A stretch of 64,000 nt of DNA from Montanilutibacter psychrotolerans (GTDB lineage Bacteria; Pseudomonadota; Gammaproteobacteria; Xanthomonadales; Xanthomonadaceae), in contig NZ_RIBS01000004.1 of NCBI RefSeq assembly GCF_003719825.1, positions 124,001 through 188,000 of the forward strand, read 5' to 3'. The position numbers were made by a program, and so were the translations under genes. The notes beneath the pieces are model-generated. The model was not told where the DNA came from. It saw nothing but the letters and a program-made list of their open reading frames with translations, and made no database searches. The first letter of the stretch is position 1. Each line of letters opens with the position of its first letter. Below are positions 1 to 10,700 of this stretch, piece by piece.

Positions 1-718
1 GCTTGAGCCGACGCAGCACATTGGTGACGTGGCTGCCGAACACACCGCGATAGGTGTGGATCTCATCGATGACCACGTAACGCAGGTTTTCGAAGAACTG
101 GGCCCACTTGGTGTGGTGCGGCAGGATCGCCTGGTGCAGCATGTCCGGGTTCGACACCACGATGTCGCCGTGCAGGCGGATCGCCTGCCGCGCATCGCCG
201 GGCGTGTCGCCATCGAACGTGAAGGCCTTCACGCCCAGGTCGCCGGCGCGATTGAGTTCCAGCAACTCCGCCACCTGGTCCTGCGCCAGCGCCTTGGTCG
301 GAAACAGGAACAACGCCTTGGCGCGCGCTGGCCCCATCGCCGCAGCCACCACCGGCAGCGTGTAGCACAGCGACTTGCCCGAAGCGGTGGGTGTGACGAT
401 CGCGACGTTTTCGCCACGCACTGCCGCCCGCCATGCCTGCGCCTGGTGGCTGTACAGCGATTCGATCCCGCGCGCGCGCAGCGCCGATTTCAGTGCCTGG
501 GGCACGTCGTCGGGGATCGGTGAATAGGCGCCCTCGCGCCCGGGAATCGTGAAACTGCCGGTGATGCGGTCCCGGTAGCGGCGTGACAACGCCCGCGTCA
601 GCGCTGCACCGTCGCCGCCGCGCGCGACGCCATCGCGCGTCGCCGCCGCAACACCGTCCGGTGGCAACAACGCCAATTCGTCCTCAATCTGTCGCGCGAG
701 TGCCTGCCCCGGTGCCAT
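1..718 (-). CDS. DEAD/DEAH-box helicase, MrfA/YprA-like (partial, N-terminal part)
   Basis: Only the first 239 residues lie in the window; the reading frame runs off base 1 without a stop. The translation shows the N-terminal helicase core in order: a Q-motif-like region (LYSHQAQAW), Walker [21 protein letters not shown] (motif Ia), VVSNPDMLH (Ib) and [16 protein letters not shown], a Walker B of DEIH type. The [14 protein letters not shown] string followed by NVLRRLK is typical of the MrfA/YprA family with a C-terminal DUF1998 zinc domain, ATP-dependent 3'-5' DNA helicases linked to DNA repair. That C-terminal domain is outside the window, so subfamily assignment is inferred. The ATG at 718 is preceded by GGGGAG, a good ribosome site. 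The gene diverges from the DUF938 methyltransferase. Confidence 0.88.
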   Translation of the reverse strand, partial: MAPGQALARQIEDELALLPPDGVAAATRDGVARGGDGAALTRALSRRYRDRITGSFTIPGREGAYSPIPDDVPQALKSALRARGIESLYSHQAQAWRAAVRGENVAIVTPTASGKSLCYTLPVVAAAMGPARAKALFLFPTKALAQDQVAELLELNRAGDLGVKAFTFDGDTPGDARQAIRLHGDIVVSNPDMLHQAILPHHTKWAQFFENLRYVVIDEIHTYRGVFGSHVTNVLRRLK

Positions 719-862
719 GCGTTACTCCCCTCGATGCGCGCAGTTGAACCGGGGCCCGTCTCACCCGATGAGACGGGTGGACGCGGTCGACTGCCGTGCC
801 GCCCTGCCCTCACGCCCGCACGCACGGCTTGCGTGCGGCGTCGATCGCTGGATCATCCGTCC

Positions 863-1498
863 ATGGACAAACCCCACGCCCCTTCCTGCGACCGCAATCG
901 CGACCCCATCCTGGCCGTGCTGCGCACGCACTTTGCCCATCGCCATCGGGTGCTGGAGATCGGCTCGGGCACCGGACAGCACGCCGTGCATTTCGCCGCG
1001 GCGATGCCATGGCTGAGCTGGCAGTGCTCGGATCGTGCCGAGAACCTGCCGGGCATCCGCCTGTGGCTGGAGGAGGCGCACCTGGCCAACACGCCCTCGC
1101 CGCAGGAACTGGACGTCGCGATGCGGCCCTGGCCGCGAATCTCGGCAGCACCTGCCGACGTCGGATCGGATCCATCGCGGTTCGACGCCGCCTTCAGTGC
1201 CAACACCTTGCACATCCTGGGCTGGAGCGAGGTCGAGGCGTTTTTTGCCGGACTGGCGACGATGCTGGCCGCCGACGCTACCGTGGTGGTCTACGGGCCG
1301 TTCAACTACGGCGGCGCCTACAGCAGCGACAGCAATCGCGAGTTCGATGGCTGGCTGAAGGCGCGCGATGCGCGTTCCGGGATCCGCGACTTCGAGTCCG
1401 TGGACGCATTGGCCCGCACCATCGGCCTGCGATTGATCGAGGATGTCGCGATGCCCGCCAACAACCGATGCCTAGTGTGGCGTCGCGTACTGGAATGA
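863..1498 (+). CDS. DUF938 family class I SAM-dependent methyltransferase
   Basis: The 211-residue protein begins MDKPHAPSCDRNRDPIL, matching the family N-terminus in which a conserved DRNR(D/E)PIL element opens the fold. The SAM-binding glycine motif LEIGSGTGQHAVHFA lies near residue 35, and NTLHILGWSEVEAFF and VVYGPFNYGGAYSSDSNREFD are characteristic DUF938 strings. An in-frame ATG at 734 would add 43 low-complexity residues with no family counterpart, so the ATG at 863 is preferred. Family members are soluble and of unknown substrate. It stands alone between the divergent helicase gene and the flavoprotein gene. Confidence 0.88.
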   Translation: MDKPHAPSCDRNRDPILAVLRTHFAHRHRVLEIGSGTGQHAVHFAAAMPWLSWQCSDRAENLPGIRLWLEEAHLANTPSPQELDVAMRPWPRISAAPADVGSDPSRFDAAFSANTLHILGWSEVEAFFAGLATMLAADATVVVYGPFNYGGAYSSDSNREFDGWLKARDARSGIRDFESVDALARTIGLRLIEDVAMPANNRCLVWRRVLE

Positions 1499-1556
1499 GG
1501 GACCGTTGCCGGGGTCTGGCAGACGCTAAAATGTCCGGCCTCACGGAAACCCGCGC

Positions 1557-3293
1557 ATGCTCCGACTGACCGATATCAAGCTTCCGCTGGACCATGCCGA
1601 GGGCGCGCTGCGCGAGGCGATTCGGGTCCGGCTGGGCATCGCCGATGCCGACCTGACCGGCTACACCGTGGCACGACGCGGCTACGACGCACGCAAGCGC
1701 GGCGCCATCACGCTGATCTATGCGGTCGATGTGGACACGCCACGCGAGGCCGAACTGCTGCAGCGCGAACAGACCGCAAGCGACGGTGGCCCCGGCGATC
1801 CGACCGGCAAGTCGCCGCCGCGCGGCAAGCACGCCAAGGGCCAGGCCGGCATCCCCGAGGCCGTGGCACGTGCCATCAACACCAGCAAGCTGATCGCCAC
1901 ACCGGACACCACGTACCGGTTCGTGGCGCGTGCGCCGGCCGACCTGGCGCTGCGTCCGATTGTGGTGGGCATGGGGCCGTGCGGCCTGTTCGCCGGGCTG
2001 GTGCTGGCGCAGATGGGCTTTCGGCCGATCATCCTCGAGCGCGGCAAGGCGGTACGCGAACGCACGGTCGATACCTTCGGCCTGTGGCGCAAGAAGATCC
2101 TCAACCCCGAATCCAACGTGCAGTTCGGCGAGGGCGGCGCAGGCACGTTCTCCGACGGCAAGCTGCACAGCCAGATCACCGACAAGCTGCACCACGGTCG
2201 CAAGGTGCTGACCGAGTTCGTCAGCGCAGGCGCGCCCGAGGAGATCCTCTACGTCAGCAAGCCGCACATCGGCACCTTCCGGCTGGTGACGATGGTGGAG
2301 AACATGCGCGCGACGATCGAGTCGCTGGGCGGCGAGATCCGATTCAGCAGCCGCGTCGACGACCTGCTGGTGGAAACCGACGCCACCGGCACGCGCCACG
2401 TGCGCGGCGTGACGCTCGCCGACGGCAGTCAGCTTCGCGCGGACCACGTGGTGATGGCGCTGGGCCACAGCGCGCGCGACAGCTTCGCGATGCTGCACGA
2501 GCGCGGCGTGTTCGTCGAAGCCAAGCCCTTCTCGATCGGCTTTCGCATCGAACACCCGCAGTCGCTGATCGACCAGGCGCGATTCGGACCACAGGCCGGC
2601 CACGAGCTGCTCGGCGCGGCCGACTACAAGCTGGTGCACCACGCCGGCAACGGGCGTTCGGTCTACAGCTTCTGCATGTGCCCGGGTGGCACCGTGGTAG
2701 CCGCGGCCAGCGAGCCGGGGCGCGTGGTCACCAATGGCATGAGCCAGTACTCGCGCAACGAGCGCAACGCCAATGCCGGCATCGTGGTGGGAATCGCACC
2801 GGAGGACTACGCCGCGTACGGCGATGGCCCGCTGGCCGGCGTCGCGCTGCAACGCCACTGGGAGAGCCAGGCGTTCGTTCTGGGCGGCGGCGAGTACGAG
2901 GCACCGGGGCAGCTGGTTGGCGATTTCATCGCCAACCGTGCGTCAACGACGTTCGGCGCGGTGTTGCCGTCGTACACGCCGGGCGTGCGCCTGGGCAATC
3001 TGGACGAGTCGCTGCCTCGCTACGCGATCGATGCGATCCGCGAGGCGTTGCCGGCATTCGAGAAACAGATCCGCGGCTTCGCGATGCACGACGCGGTGCT
3101 GACCGGCGTGGAAACACGCACCTCGTCGCCAGTGCGGATCACGCGCGGTGGCGACGGACACAGCCTCAATACGCGCGGGCTGTTTCCCGCCGGTGAAGGC
3201 GCGGGCTACGCCGGCGGCATCCTGTCGGCGGGCGTGGACGGCATCAAGGCCGCCGAGGCGGTGGCCATGAGCATCGTCGGCGCTGCCGACTGA
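1557..3293 (+). CDS. FAD-dependent dehydrogenase of the COG2509 family
   Basis: The 578-residue protein has the COG2509 layout: an N-terminal domain of about 110 residues (MLRLTDIKLPLDHAEGALREA), then a Rossmann FAD-binding segment PIVVGMGPCGLFAGLVLAQMG and LERGKAVRERTVDTFGLWRK. These are followed by the family signature NPESNVQFGEGGAGTFSDGKL and the C-terminal FAD contact NTRGLFPAGEGAGYAGGILSAGVDG. Members are cytosolic flavoproteins with no established physiological substrate. A -10-like TAAAAT sits at 1527-1532, with a weak TTGCCG 15 bases upstream. It is monocistronic, since the next gene starts 181 bases downstream. The family call is secure, the function unknown. Confidence 0.93.
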   Translation: MLRLTDIKLPLDHAEGALREAIRVRLGIADADLTGYTVARRGYDARKRGAITLIYAVDVDTPREAELLQREQTASDGGPGDPTGKSPPRGKHAKGQAGIPEAVARAINTSKLIATPDTTYRFVARAPADLALRPIVVGMGPCGLFAGLVLAQMGFRPIILERGKAVRERTVDTFGLWRKKILNPESNVQFGEGGAGTFSDGKLHSQITDKLHHGRKVLTEFVSAGAPEEILYVSKPHIGTFRLVTMVENMRATIESLGGEIRFSSRVDDLLVETDATGTRHVRGVTLADGSQLRADHVVMALGHSARDSFAMLHERGVFVEAKPFSIGFRIEHPQSLIDQARFGPQAGHELLGAADYKLVHHAGNGRSVYSFCMCPGGTVVAAASEPGRVVTNGMSQYSRNERNANAGIVVGIAPEDYAAYGDGPLAGVALQRHWESQAFVLGGGEYEAPGQLVGDFIANRASTTFGAVLPSYTPGVRLGNLDESLPRYAIDAIREALPAFEKQIRGFAMHDAVLTGVETRTSSPVRITRGGDGHSLNTRGLFPAGEGAGYAGGILSAGVDGIKAAEAVAMSIVGAAD

Positions 3294-3474
3294 GGCACCG
3301 TGCGCCGTCCGGGCGCACCGGCGTGCCGGCGGATCGGCCGGTACGTGACCTGCCGACCCTCCGCCCGCTGGCGCGGTGGTGACGCACGCGCCTAACATCT
3401 GCCGCTCACGGCGCGATGTTTGCGGCTCGCGAAACGGATTTCGCGCCAATGCCCTCCACCTCATTGGAAACCGC

Positions 3475-4572
3475 ATGGACGCCATCGCCCGAACCGCCCT
3501 GCTTGCCTCCGCCCTCGCTACCGCCAGCCTCGCGTCGGCACCCGTTTGCGCCACACCGGCACAGGACCAGGTCACCCGCTACGCCGAGCAACTGCTTGCC
3601 AGCGCGTACCGCGACGACGGCTTCGGTGCCGCCGTACTGGTAGCGCGCGGAGACGAGGTGCTTTACCGCGGCGCGCGCGGCGACGCCAACCTCGACTTCG
3701 ACATCCCGCTGACGCCCGGCCGCATGTTCCGGATCGGTTCGCTGACCAAGCAGTTCGCAGCCGCCGGCCTGCTCAAGCTGGTCGAGGACGGCCGCGTGGG
3801 CCTGGACCATCCGCTGTCGCGCTACCTGCCCGACTACCCCGGCGGTGAGACGATTCGCGTGCGCGAACTGCTCAACCACACCTCCGGCGTGGCCAACTAC
3901 ACCGCCATTCCCGGCTACATGGACGGACCGATCCGTCGCCCCATCAGCACGGCGGGACTGGAGGTGTTCGACGACCTGCCGGTGGACTTCGCGCCGGGCG
4001 CGCAGTGGAAGTACAGCAACTCGGGTTACGTGCTGATCGGTGCGGTGATCGAATCGGTCACCCGCAAGCCGTGGCACCAGTACCTGCAACAGTCCCTGTT
4101 CGCGCCGCTGGGCATGCGCCACACCGGCTACGGAGCCAACCCGCTGGTGGCCCTGCTGACGGTCGATGGTTACACGCAGGTTGGCGACCGCACCCGTCCG
4201 GCACGGCCGCTGAGCATGACCCAGCCACACGCCTCCGGCGCGCTGGTGTCCACGGTCGATGACCTGCAGACGTGGAACCGTGCGCTGCACGAAGGACGCG
4301 TGCTGCGCGATGGCAGCTACCGGCAGATGATCACGCCCACTGGCGCGGCAGCGGCGGCGGGTTACGGCTTCGGCCTGCGCATCGACAACGTCGAGGGCCT
4401 GGACGTGATCAACCATGGCGGCAGCATCAACGGATTCTCGGCAATGCTGATCTACGTGCCGGGCGCCGACGTCAGCGTGGTGGTGCTTCAGAACCACGAC
4501 GGTGCCGGCCAGTCGACCGGACCGGGCGACATCGCCGCGGCGCTGGCGATGGCGGCGCTTACCGCTCCGTAG
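3475..4572 (+). CDS. Exported serine hydrolase, beta-lactamase/D-Ala-D-Ala carboxypeptidase-like (peptidase S12)
   Basis: The 365-residue product starts with a plausible Sec signal peptide (MDAIARTALLASALATASLASAPVCA, cleavage after VCA-TPA or so). The mature part shows the S12 catalytic set: SxxK in GSLTKQF near residue 85, YSN (YxN) in KYSNSGYVLIG, and the HxG-type third motif in NHGGSINGFSAML. It is probably a periplasmic penicillin-recognising or esterase-like hydrolase; true beta-lactamase activity cannot be inferred. An in-frame ATG at 3376 would place 33 unrelated residues before the signal peptide, so 3475 is chosen. No partner genes are adjacent. Confidence 0.88.
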   Translation: MDAIARTALLASALATASLASAPVCATPAQDQVTRYAEQLLASAYRDDGFGAAVLVARGDEVLYRGARGDANLDFDIPLTPGRMFRIGSLTKQFAAAGLLKLVEDGRVGLDHPLSRYLPDYPGGETIRVRELLNHTSGVANYTAIPGYMDGPIRRPISTAGLEVFDDLPVDFAPGAQWKYSNSGYVLIGAVIESVTRKPWHQYLQQSLFAPLGMRHTGYGANPLVALLTVDGYTQVGDRTRPARPLSMTQPHASGALVSTVDDLQTWNRALHEGRVLRDGSYRQMITPTGAAAAAGYGFGLRIDNVEGLDVINHGGSINGFSAMLIYVPGADVSVVVLQNHDGAGQSTGPGDIAAALAMAALTAP

Positions 4573-4612
4573 GCCCGCTGCCGCGCCCGGCGCCACGATG
4601 GCCCGGGCCTGC

Positions 4613-7561
4613 CTAGTCGAGCCAGTGTTCGATCGGCGCCGGCCGACCGAACAGATGGCCCTGGCCAAACTCGCATCCCAACGCCAGCAGCGCCTGCCGC
4701 TGCTCGGTGGATTCGATGCCTTCGGCCACCACGCCCATGCCCAGCGCGCGGGCCAGTGCCAGCACGGCGGCGATCACCAAGGCACTGTTGTCCTTGCCTT
4801 CTTCGCCCAGCGCCGCGACGAATGTGCGATCGATCTTCAGCATCCGCAGCGGGAACGTGTGCAGGTAGCTGAGCGAGGAGTAGCCGGTGCCGAAGTCGTC
4901 GAGCGCCGCGCCCACGCCTTGCGCCTGCAGGCGGTCGAGCGTCGCGCGGACCCGCACGGGGTTGTCCAGCAACGAGCCCTCGGTGACTTCGATCAGCAAT
5001 CGCGACGGTGCCAGTCCGCTGTCCCGCACGACGGCAAGCAACCGCACGTCGAAATCATCGCCGCGGAAATGCCGCGGAGCGACGTTGATCGACATGTAGG
5101 TGTCTTCCGGAAATCGCGTGGCCAGCGTGCAGCTCAGCTCGAACATGCGCCAGTCGATCGCCTCGATGCTGCCGCTGTCTTCGGCCACCTGAAGGAAGTC
5201 CGGTGGCCCCAGCAGGCCACGCACCGGGTGGACCCAGCGCAGCAACGCCTCGTGGCCAACCAGCCCGCCATCGTCCAGCCGCACGATCGGCTGGAAGTGC
5301 GGCACGAACCGGTCATTCTGCAGCGCCTCGCGCAATTCGCCTTCCATCGCCAGCACGTCGATCGCGCTGCGCTGCAGCGTCTCGTCGAACAGTTCGTAGC
5401 GCTTGCGGCCAGTCGCCTTGGCGCGGTACAGCGCGGTATCGGCATCGCGCAGCAGTTCGTCGGCATTGTGGTAGTGGTCGTTGCCGACCGCGATGCCGAC
5501 GCTGGCCGACGGCTCCAGGGTCTTCCCGGCGATCTGCATCGGCACGCCGATGGCATCCAGCACCCGCTGAGCAACCTTGATCGCGGTGGCCGGCACGTCC
5601 ACGTCCTCGAGCAGGATCGCAAATTCATCGCCGGACAGGCGCGCCACCAGGTCCGGCTCGCGCACGCATTCCTGCAAGCGGCGTGCGACCTCCTTGAGCA
5701 CCTCGTCGCCCGCCAGGTGGCCGAGGCTGTCGTTGATCACCTTGAAACGGTCGACGTCCAGGTAGAGCAGACCGCAGCGGCGATGGGGCGATTCACGCAG
5801 GCGCGCAAGAACCCGTTCGATGCGGCCACGCAGGTGGCTGCGGTTGGGCAGGCCGGTCAGAGCATCGTGCAGCACCTCGTGTTCGAGCTGGTCCTGGATT
5901 CGCTCGCGCTCGTGGATCTCCTTGCGAAGTTCGTGGGTGCGCTCCTGCACACGCTCCTCCAGGTGCGCGTACGCCTGTTGCTGGATCTGTGCGGCGTGCC
6001 GGCGATTGAGGCTGTTGGCGATCTGCGAGGCGACGAAGCCGAGCAGCTCCTGGTCGGCCGGCCCGTACACGATGGACGGCTCGTAGCTTTGCACCGCCAC
6101 CAGTCCGAACGCTTCCTCGCCCAGCACCAGCGGCACGCCGAGCCAGCTTTTGGCGGCAGGGCCGGTGGTGTCGGGCGCGATCTCGATCTCGCCCTGCTCG
6201 ATCAGCGCTTCCACCTGCTTGCGATCGTCCACCAGGAGCGGTCTGGCGTGGCGCAGCACGTACTCGCTGAGACTGCGACCCAGCGGGCGCGCGGGATGGT
6301 TGGTTTGCAGCTCATCGACGAAGTACGGGAACGCCAGCTGGCGATGATCATCCGACAGCAGGGCGATGAAGAAATTCTTCGCGTTGAGCAGCTTGCCGAC
6401 GACGTCGTGGATGCTGCCGTAGAACGCCTCCTCGGTGATGTCGGCCGTCGCCAGCTGGGCGATCTGGAACAACGCGGCCTGCAGGCGTTCGGCCCGCTTG
6501 CGCTCGACCACTTCCAACTGCAGGCCGCGATTGGCATCGGCCAACTCCAGCGTGCGCTGTTGCACGCTGCGTTCCAGGTCGTCCTGGTTGCGCTTGCGAT
6601 CGAGCGCGGTGAGGATGTGGCTGCCCACGAACTCCAGCAGCGCCTCGTCCTCGGCCGAGTACGCGATGCCCGGCTGGTAGCTTTGCACGACGACTGCGCC
6701 ACGCACCTCGCCGTCGCGCACCATCGGCACGCCCAGCCAGTCGTAACTGTCCGTGCCCACGTTGCGCACCGGCCCGGACGCCTGCCGGGCCAATTGTTCG
6801 GAATCGCCGCGCAGTGCCTTGCCGTCATGCAGCAAGTACCAGGTCAGTGTGCCCTCGCGCTCGCTGAAGCGGACGTCCTCGGGCAGCGGGTCTTCGACAT
6901 CGACGAAGTACAGGAACCGGATCATGTCGTGCTCGGCGTCGAGCCCGACGATGAAGAAGTTCTCGGCGTACATCAGCGTGCCGACGATGGCGTGGATGCC
7001 CTTCAGCAGGTCCGGCATGTCGCGATCGGAGCCGGCGAGGTCCGAGATCGCGAACAGCGCGCGCTGCACCTGCTCGGAGTGCTCCAGCCGGGCCATGGTG
7101 CCGTGCAGGGCGACGATCTCCAGCGCGCTGCGCAGTCTCTGGTCGATGACGTGCAGGCGACCGGCGGCGCCATCGAGGAAGGGCTGCACGTGCCGCGGCG
7201 AGTCCAGGTCCACCAGCACCACCGCCTCGCTGCGCGGCAGCGGAATGGCCAGGCGTGGCCGCGAGCCATGGAGCAGGCGCGGCACCTCGTCGCCGAGCGC
7301 CTCGCGGGCCAGCTCGATGTCGTCGACCAGGTGGCCCTGGGCGATCGATTGCGGCGGCTCGATCGAGGGCGCTTCGCGGGCGTCCAGACCCCACAGCATG
7401 CTCATGCCCCGGAAGCCGGGGAGCCCGTGCAGCGCTGCGTTGACGGCCTGGGCCACCGCCTGCGGCGTGACGGCCTCCAGCAGCGGCATCATCCATGCCA
7501 GCGCCGAGACGTCGGCAGCGGGCATGACAGGCAAAGCCTCGATGCGTGAACCGACGTCCAT
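4613..7561 (-). CDS. GAF-GAF-GGDEF-EAL cyclic-di-GMP signalling protein
   Basis: The protein has 982 residues from the ATG at 7561; a TTG ten codons upstream is possible. Two GAF-like sensor domains lie around residues 185-330 and 385-530 (repeated NFFIVGLD / NFFIALLSDD and SWLGVPLV elements), each followed by a helical segment. The diguanylate cyclase domain follows (HDALTGLPNRSHL, DVDRFKVINDSLGH) with active-site variant SGDEF instead of GGDEF near residue 645. The EAL domain comes last, with all core residues visible: EALLRW, NVAPRHF, EVTEGS, DDFGTGYSS, KIDRTFV, AEGIES. It has no transmembrane segment, so it is a cytosolic sensor that probably makes or breaks c-di-GMP. Phosphodiesterase activity is better supported than cyclase activity. 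Confidence 0.92.
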   Translation of the reverse strand: MDVGSRIEALPVMPAADVSALAWMMPLLEAVTPQAVAQAVNAALHGLPGFRGMSMLWGLDAREAPSIEPPQSIAQGHLVDDIELAREALGDEVPRLLHGSRPRLAIPLPRSEAVVLVDLDSPRHVQPFLDGAAGRLHVIDQRLRSALEIVALHGTMARLEHSEQVQRALFAISDLAGSDRDMPDLLKGIHAIVGTLMYAENFFIVGLDAEHDMIRFLYFVDVEDPLPEDVRFSEREGTLTWYLLHDGKALRGDSEQLARQASGPVRNVGTDSYDWLGVPMVRDGEVRGAVVVQSYQPGIAYSAEDEALLEFVGSHILTALDRKRNQDDLERSVQQRTLELADANRGLQLEVVERKRAERLQAALFQIAQLATADITEEAFYGSIHDVVGKLLNAKNFFIALLSDDHRQLAFPYFVDELQTNHPARPLGRSLSEYVLRHARPLLVDDRKQVEALIEQGEIEIAPDTTGPAAKSWLGVPLVLGEEAFGLVAVQSYEPSIVYGPADQELLGFVASQIANSLNRRHAAQIQQQAYAHLEERVQERTHELRKEIHERERIQDQLEHEVLHDALTGLPNRSHLRGRIERVLARLRESPHRRCGLLYLDVDRFKVINDSLGHLAGDEVLKEVARRLQECVREPDLVARLSGDEFAILLEDVDVPATAIKVAQRVLDAIGVPMQIAGKTLEPSASVGIAVGNDHYHNADELLRDADTALYRAKATGRKRYELFDETLQRSAIDVLAMEGELREALQNDRFVPHFQPIVRLDDGGLVGHEALLRWVHPVRGLLGPPDFLQVAEDSGSIEAIDWRMFELSCTLATRFPEDTYMSINVAPRHFRGDDFDVRLLAVVRDSGLAPSRLLIEVTEGSLLDNPVRVRATLDRLQAQGVGAALDDFGTGYSSLSYLHTFPLRMLKIDRTFVAALGEEGKDNSALVIAAVLALARALGMGVVAEGIESTEQRQALLALGCEFGQGHLFGRPAPIEHWLD

Positions 7562-7674
7562 GGCGGGACCCGATTTCCTTTCGAGGCGCAAGCTCTAGCA
7601 CAGTGCCCGTGGAGGACGCGGCAGGGCGCCGGGGAGCGGGGCCGACCCGGACCCGGCACCGCCGCAAGCCGGAA

Positions 7675-7703
7675 AGAAAAAAGCCCCGCGGGTGCGGGGC
7701 TTT
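7675..7703 (-). terminator. Rho-independent terminator after the indolepyruvate oxidoreductase gene
   Basis: A perfect stem AAAGCCCCGC/GCGGGGCTTT with a four-base loop occupies 7680-7703. Read on the minus strand it is followed by CTTTTTTC, a run of six T. It lies 23 bases past the stop codon at 7726. The plus-strand side also has a short T run, but no plus-strand gene ends here. Confidence 0.85.
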
Positions 7704-7725
7704 CCTCATCGGCAGGCGGGCGCGA

Positions 7726-10700
7726 TCACGCCGTCCGCACGATCCGCAGCGGGTTGCTCCATTCCTTCAGCAGTTCGGCCTCGCGGGCCTTGGCCTTGTG
7801 CAGGTGGTCTTCCTTGACGTGGCCGTAGCCGCGGATGTGCTCGGGGATCGACGCGATTTCCGCGGCGAGGTCGACGTTGCCACTGTCGAGTTTGCCGAGC
7901 AGGCTTTCGATCGTGGCGACGTAGTCGACGATCAGCTGGCGCTCCATGCGGCGCTCCTCGGTCTTGCCGAAGATGTCGAACGCGCCACCGCGCAGGAACT
8001 TCAGCTTGGCCATCCACTTGAACGCGGTGAGCACCCACGGCCCGAACTCCTGCTTGATCAGGCGGCCGTTGGCGTCCTTCTTGGCCAGCAGCGGCGGCGC
8101 AAGGTGGAACTTGAGCTTGTAGTCGCCATCGAACTGCTGCTCGAGCCGGCGCTGGAAATCGCCGCTGGTATACAGGCGCGCGACTTCGTACTCGTCCTTG
8201 TAGGCCATCAGCTTGAATGCGTAGCGGGCGACCGCCTCGGTGAGGTCGGTGCTGCCCGGCGCGCGGTTGGCTTCGGCGTCGCGCACGCGAGTGACAAAGC
8301 TCGAGTAGCGGTTCGCGTAGGCAGCGTCCTGGTAGTCGGTCAGGAACGCGACGCGGCGGCTGATCAGCTCGTCGAGCGAACGCGACAGGCGCGCGTCGTC
8401 GAGCGGCAGGAACGCGAGGTTGTCGCCGTTGTGGGTGGCCGCCGTGCCGCTGGAGCTGGGCAGGTGGCGCAGTTCGTCGCCGTGGTTGTGCGGGGTGGGT
8501 GCGGCGTTGGCGCCCCACTCGTGGCCTTCCCACTCGCCTGGGGACAGCATCGGCAGCGCGTTCGGGGTGGACTCGGCCGCGGTCTGGGCGTTGCGCACCA
8601 GCCCGGAGGCTTCGGCCACGGCCTGGGCGTCGACCACCGCCAGGCGGCCCCAGGCAAACGCGGTCTTGTTCATCTCGACCGCGGCGCCGTTGAGCTCGAC
8701 CGCACGCATCAGCGCGTCCAGCGAGATCGGCACCAGGCCCTTCTGCCAGGCGTAGCCGAGGATGAACAGGTTGGTGGCGATCGCGTCGCCCATCAACGCG
8801 GTGGCCAGCTGGGTGGCGTCGACCAGGTAAGGGTCGTTGCCGCCCAGCGCGACCTTGATGGCCGCGACGATGTCGGTGGCCGGGAACTGCATGTCCGGAC
8901 GCGTGGTGAACGTGCCCGGCATCGCCTCGTAGGTGTTGAGCACGACCTTGCTGCGGCCGTCGCGGATCTTCGACAGCACCCAGTAGTCGTTGACCACCAC
9001 CATGTCGCAACCGAGCACCAGGTCGGCCTCGCCCGCGGCGATGCGCACGGCGTGGATGTCGGCCGGCGTGCGGGCAATGCGGATGTGCGTGGTGACGGCG
9101 CCGCCCTTCTGCGCCAAGCCGGTCTGGTCGAGCACCGAGGCGCCCTTGCCTTCCAGGTGGCCGGCCATGCCGAGCAACGCGCCGATGGTGACCACGCCGG
9201 TGCCGCCGACACCGGTCAGCAGGATGTTCCAGGGCTGGTCGAGCGACGGCAGCACCGGCATCGGCAGATCGGTCAGGCGGTCCTTGGCCGAGGAACCCTT
9301 CTTCTTGCGCAGCGCGCCGCCTTCGACGGTCACGAAGCTTGGGCAGAAGCCGTTGACGCAGCTGTAGTCCTTGTTGCAGTTGGACTGGTCGATGTCGCGC
9401 TTGCGGCCGAACTCGGTTTCCTTGGGCAGCACCGACACGCAGAACGACTTCTTGCCGCAGTCGCCGCAGCCTTCGCAGACCAGCGAATTGACCATCACGC
9501 GCTTCTGCGGATCGACCATCTTGCCGCGCTTGCGGCGACGACGCTTCTCCGTCGCGCAGACCTGGTCAAAGATCAGCACGCTGGTGCCCTTCACCTCGCG
9601 CAGGCGCTTCTGCACCGCGTCGAGTTCCTCGCGGTCATGGAATTCCATGTCGCCGGGGAACAGCTCGCGACGGTTCCACTTGGCGATGTCGTCCGACACC
9701 ACCACGATCGTCTGCACGCCTTCGCTGCGCACCTGGTGGGCAATCTGCGGAACGCTCAGCGTGCCGTCGACCGGCTGGCCGCCGGTCATCGCGACCGCGT
9801 CGTTGTAGAGGATCTTGTAGGTGATGTTGACGCCGGTGGCGACCGACTGGCGGATCGCCAGGCTGCCGGAGTGGAAGTAGGTGCCGTCGCCGAGGTTCTG
9901 GAACACGTGCGGGGTTTCGGTGAACGCCGCCTGCCCCGACCACGTGACGCCTTCGCCGCCCATGTGGGTGAAGGTGTCGGTGTCGCGATTCATCCACGTC
10001 ACCATGTAGTGGCAGCCGATGCCGCCCAGCGCGCGCGAACCTTCCGGGACCACCGTCGAGGTGTTGTGCGGGCAGCCCGAGCAGTAGTGCGGCACGCGCG
10101 GAAACTGCGCACGCGGCAGGGCCAGCTCGGATTCCTTCTGCGCCATCCACTGCAGCACGTTGCGGATCTGCTCGCTGTCGTGGAACTTCTGGATGCGGCG
10201 GCCGATCACGCCGGCGATCGTTGCCGGGGTCAACTCGCCGGTGCTGGGCAGGATCCACTCGCCGCTCTCGTCGTACTTGCCGACGATCGACGGACGCGCG
10301 CCGTGCGACCAGTTGTACATGTACTCCTTCATCTGCCGCTCGATGAAGGCACGCTTCTCCTCGACGACCACGATGTCCTCGAGGCCCTTGGCGAAGTTGG
10401 CGATACCCACCGGTTCCAGCGGCCAGGTCATTCCGATCTTGTAGACGCGGATGCCCAGGTCCGCGCAGGCCTGTTCATCCAGGCCCAGGTACTCCAGCGC
10501 CTGCAGCACGTCGAGGTACGACTTGCCGGTGGTGACGATGCCAAGGCGCGCGCGCGGCGAATCGATCACGATGCGGTCGATGCGGTTGGCCCGCGCGAAC
10601 GCCTGCGCGGCCTTGACCGCGTACTTGTGCAGGCGCATCTCCTGGTCCATCGGCGGATCGGGCCAACGGATGTTCAGGCCACCGACCGGCATCTCGAAGT

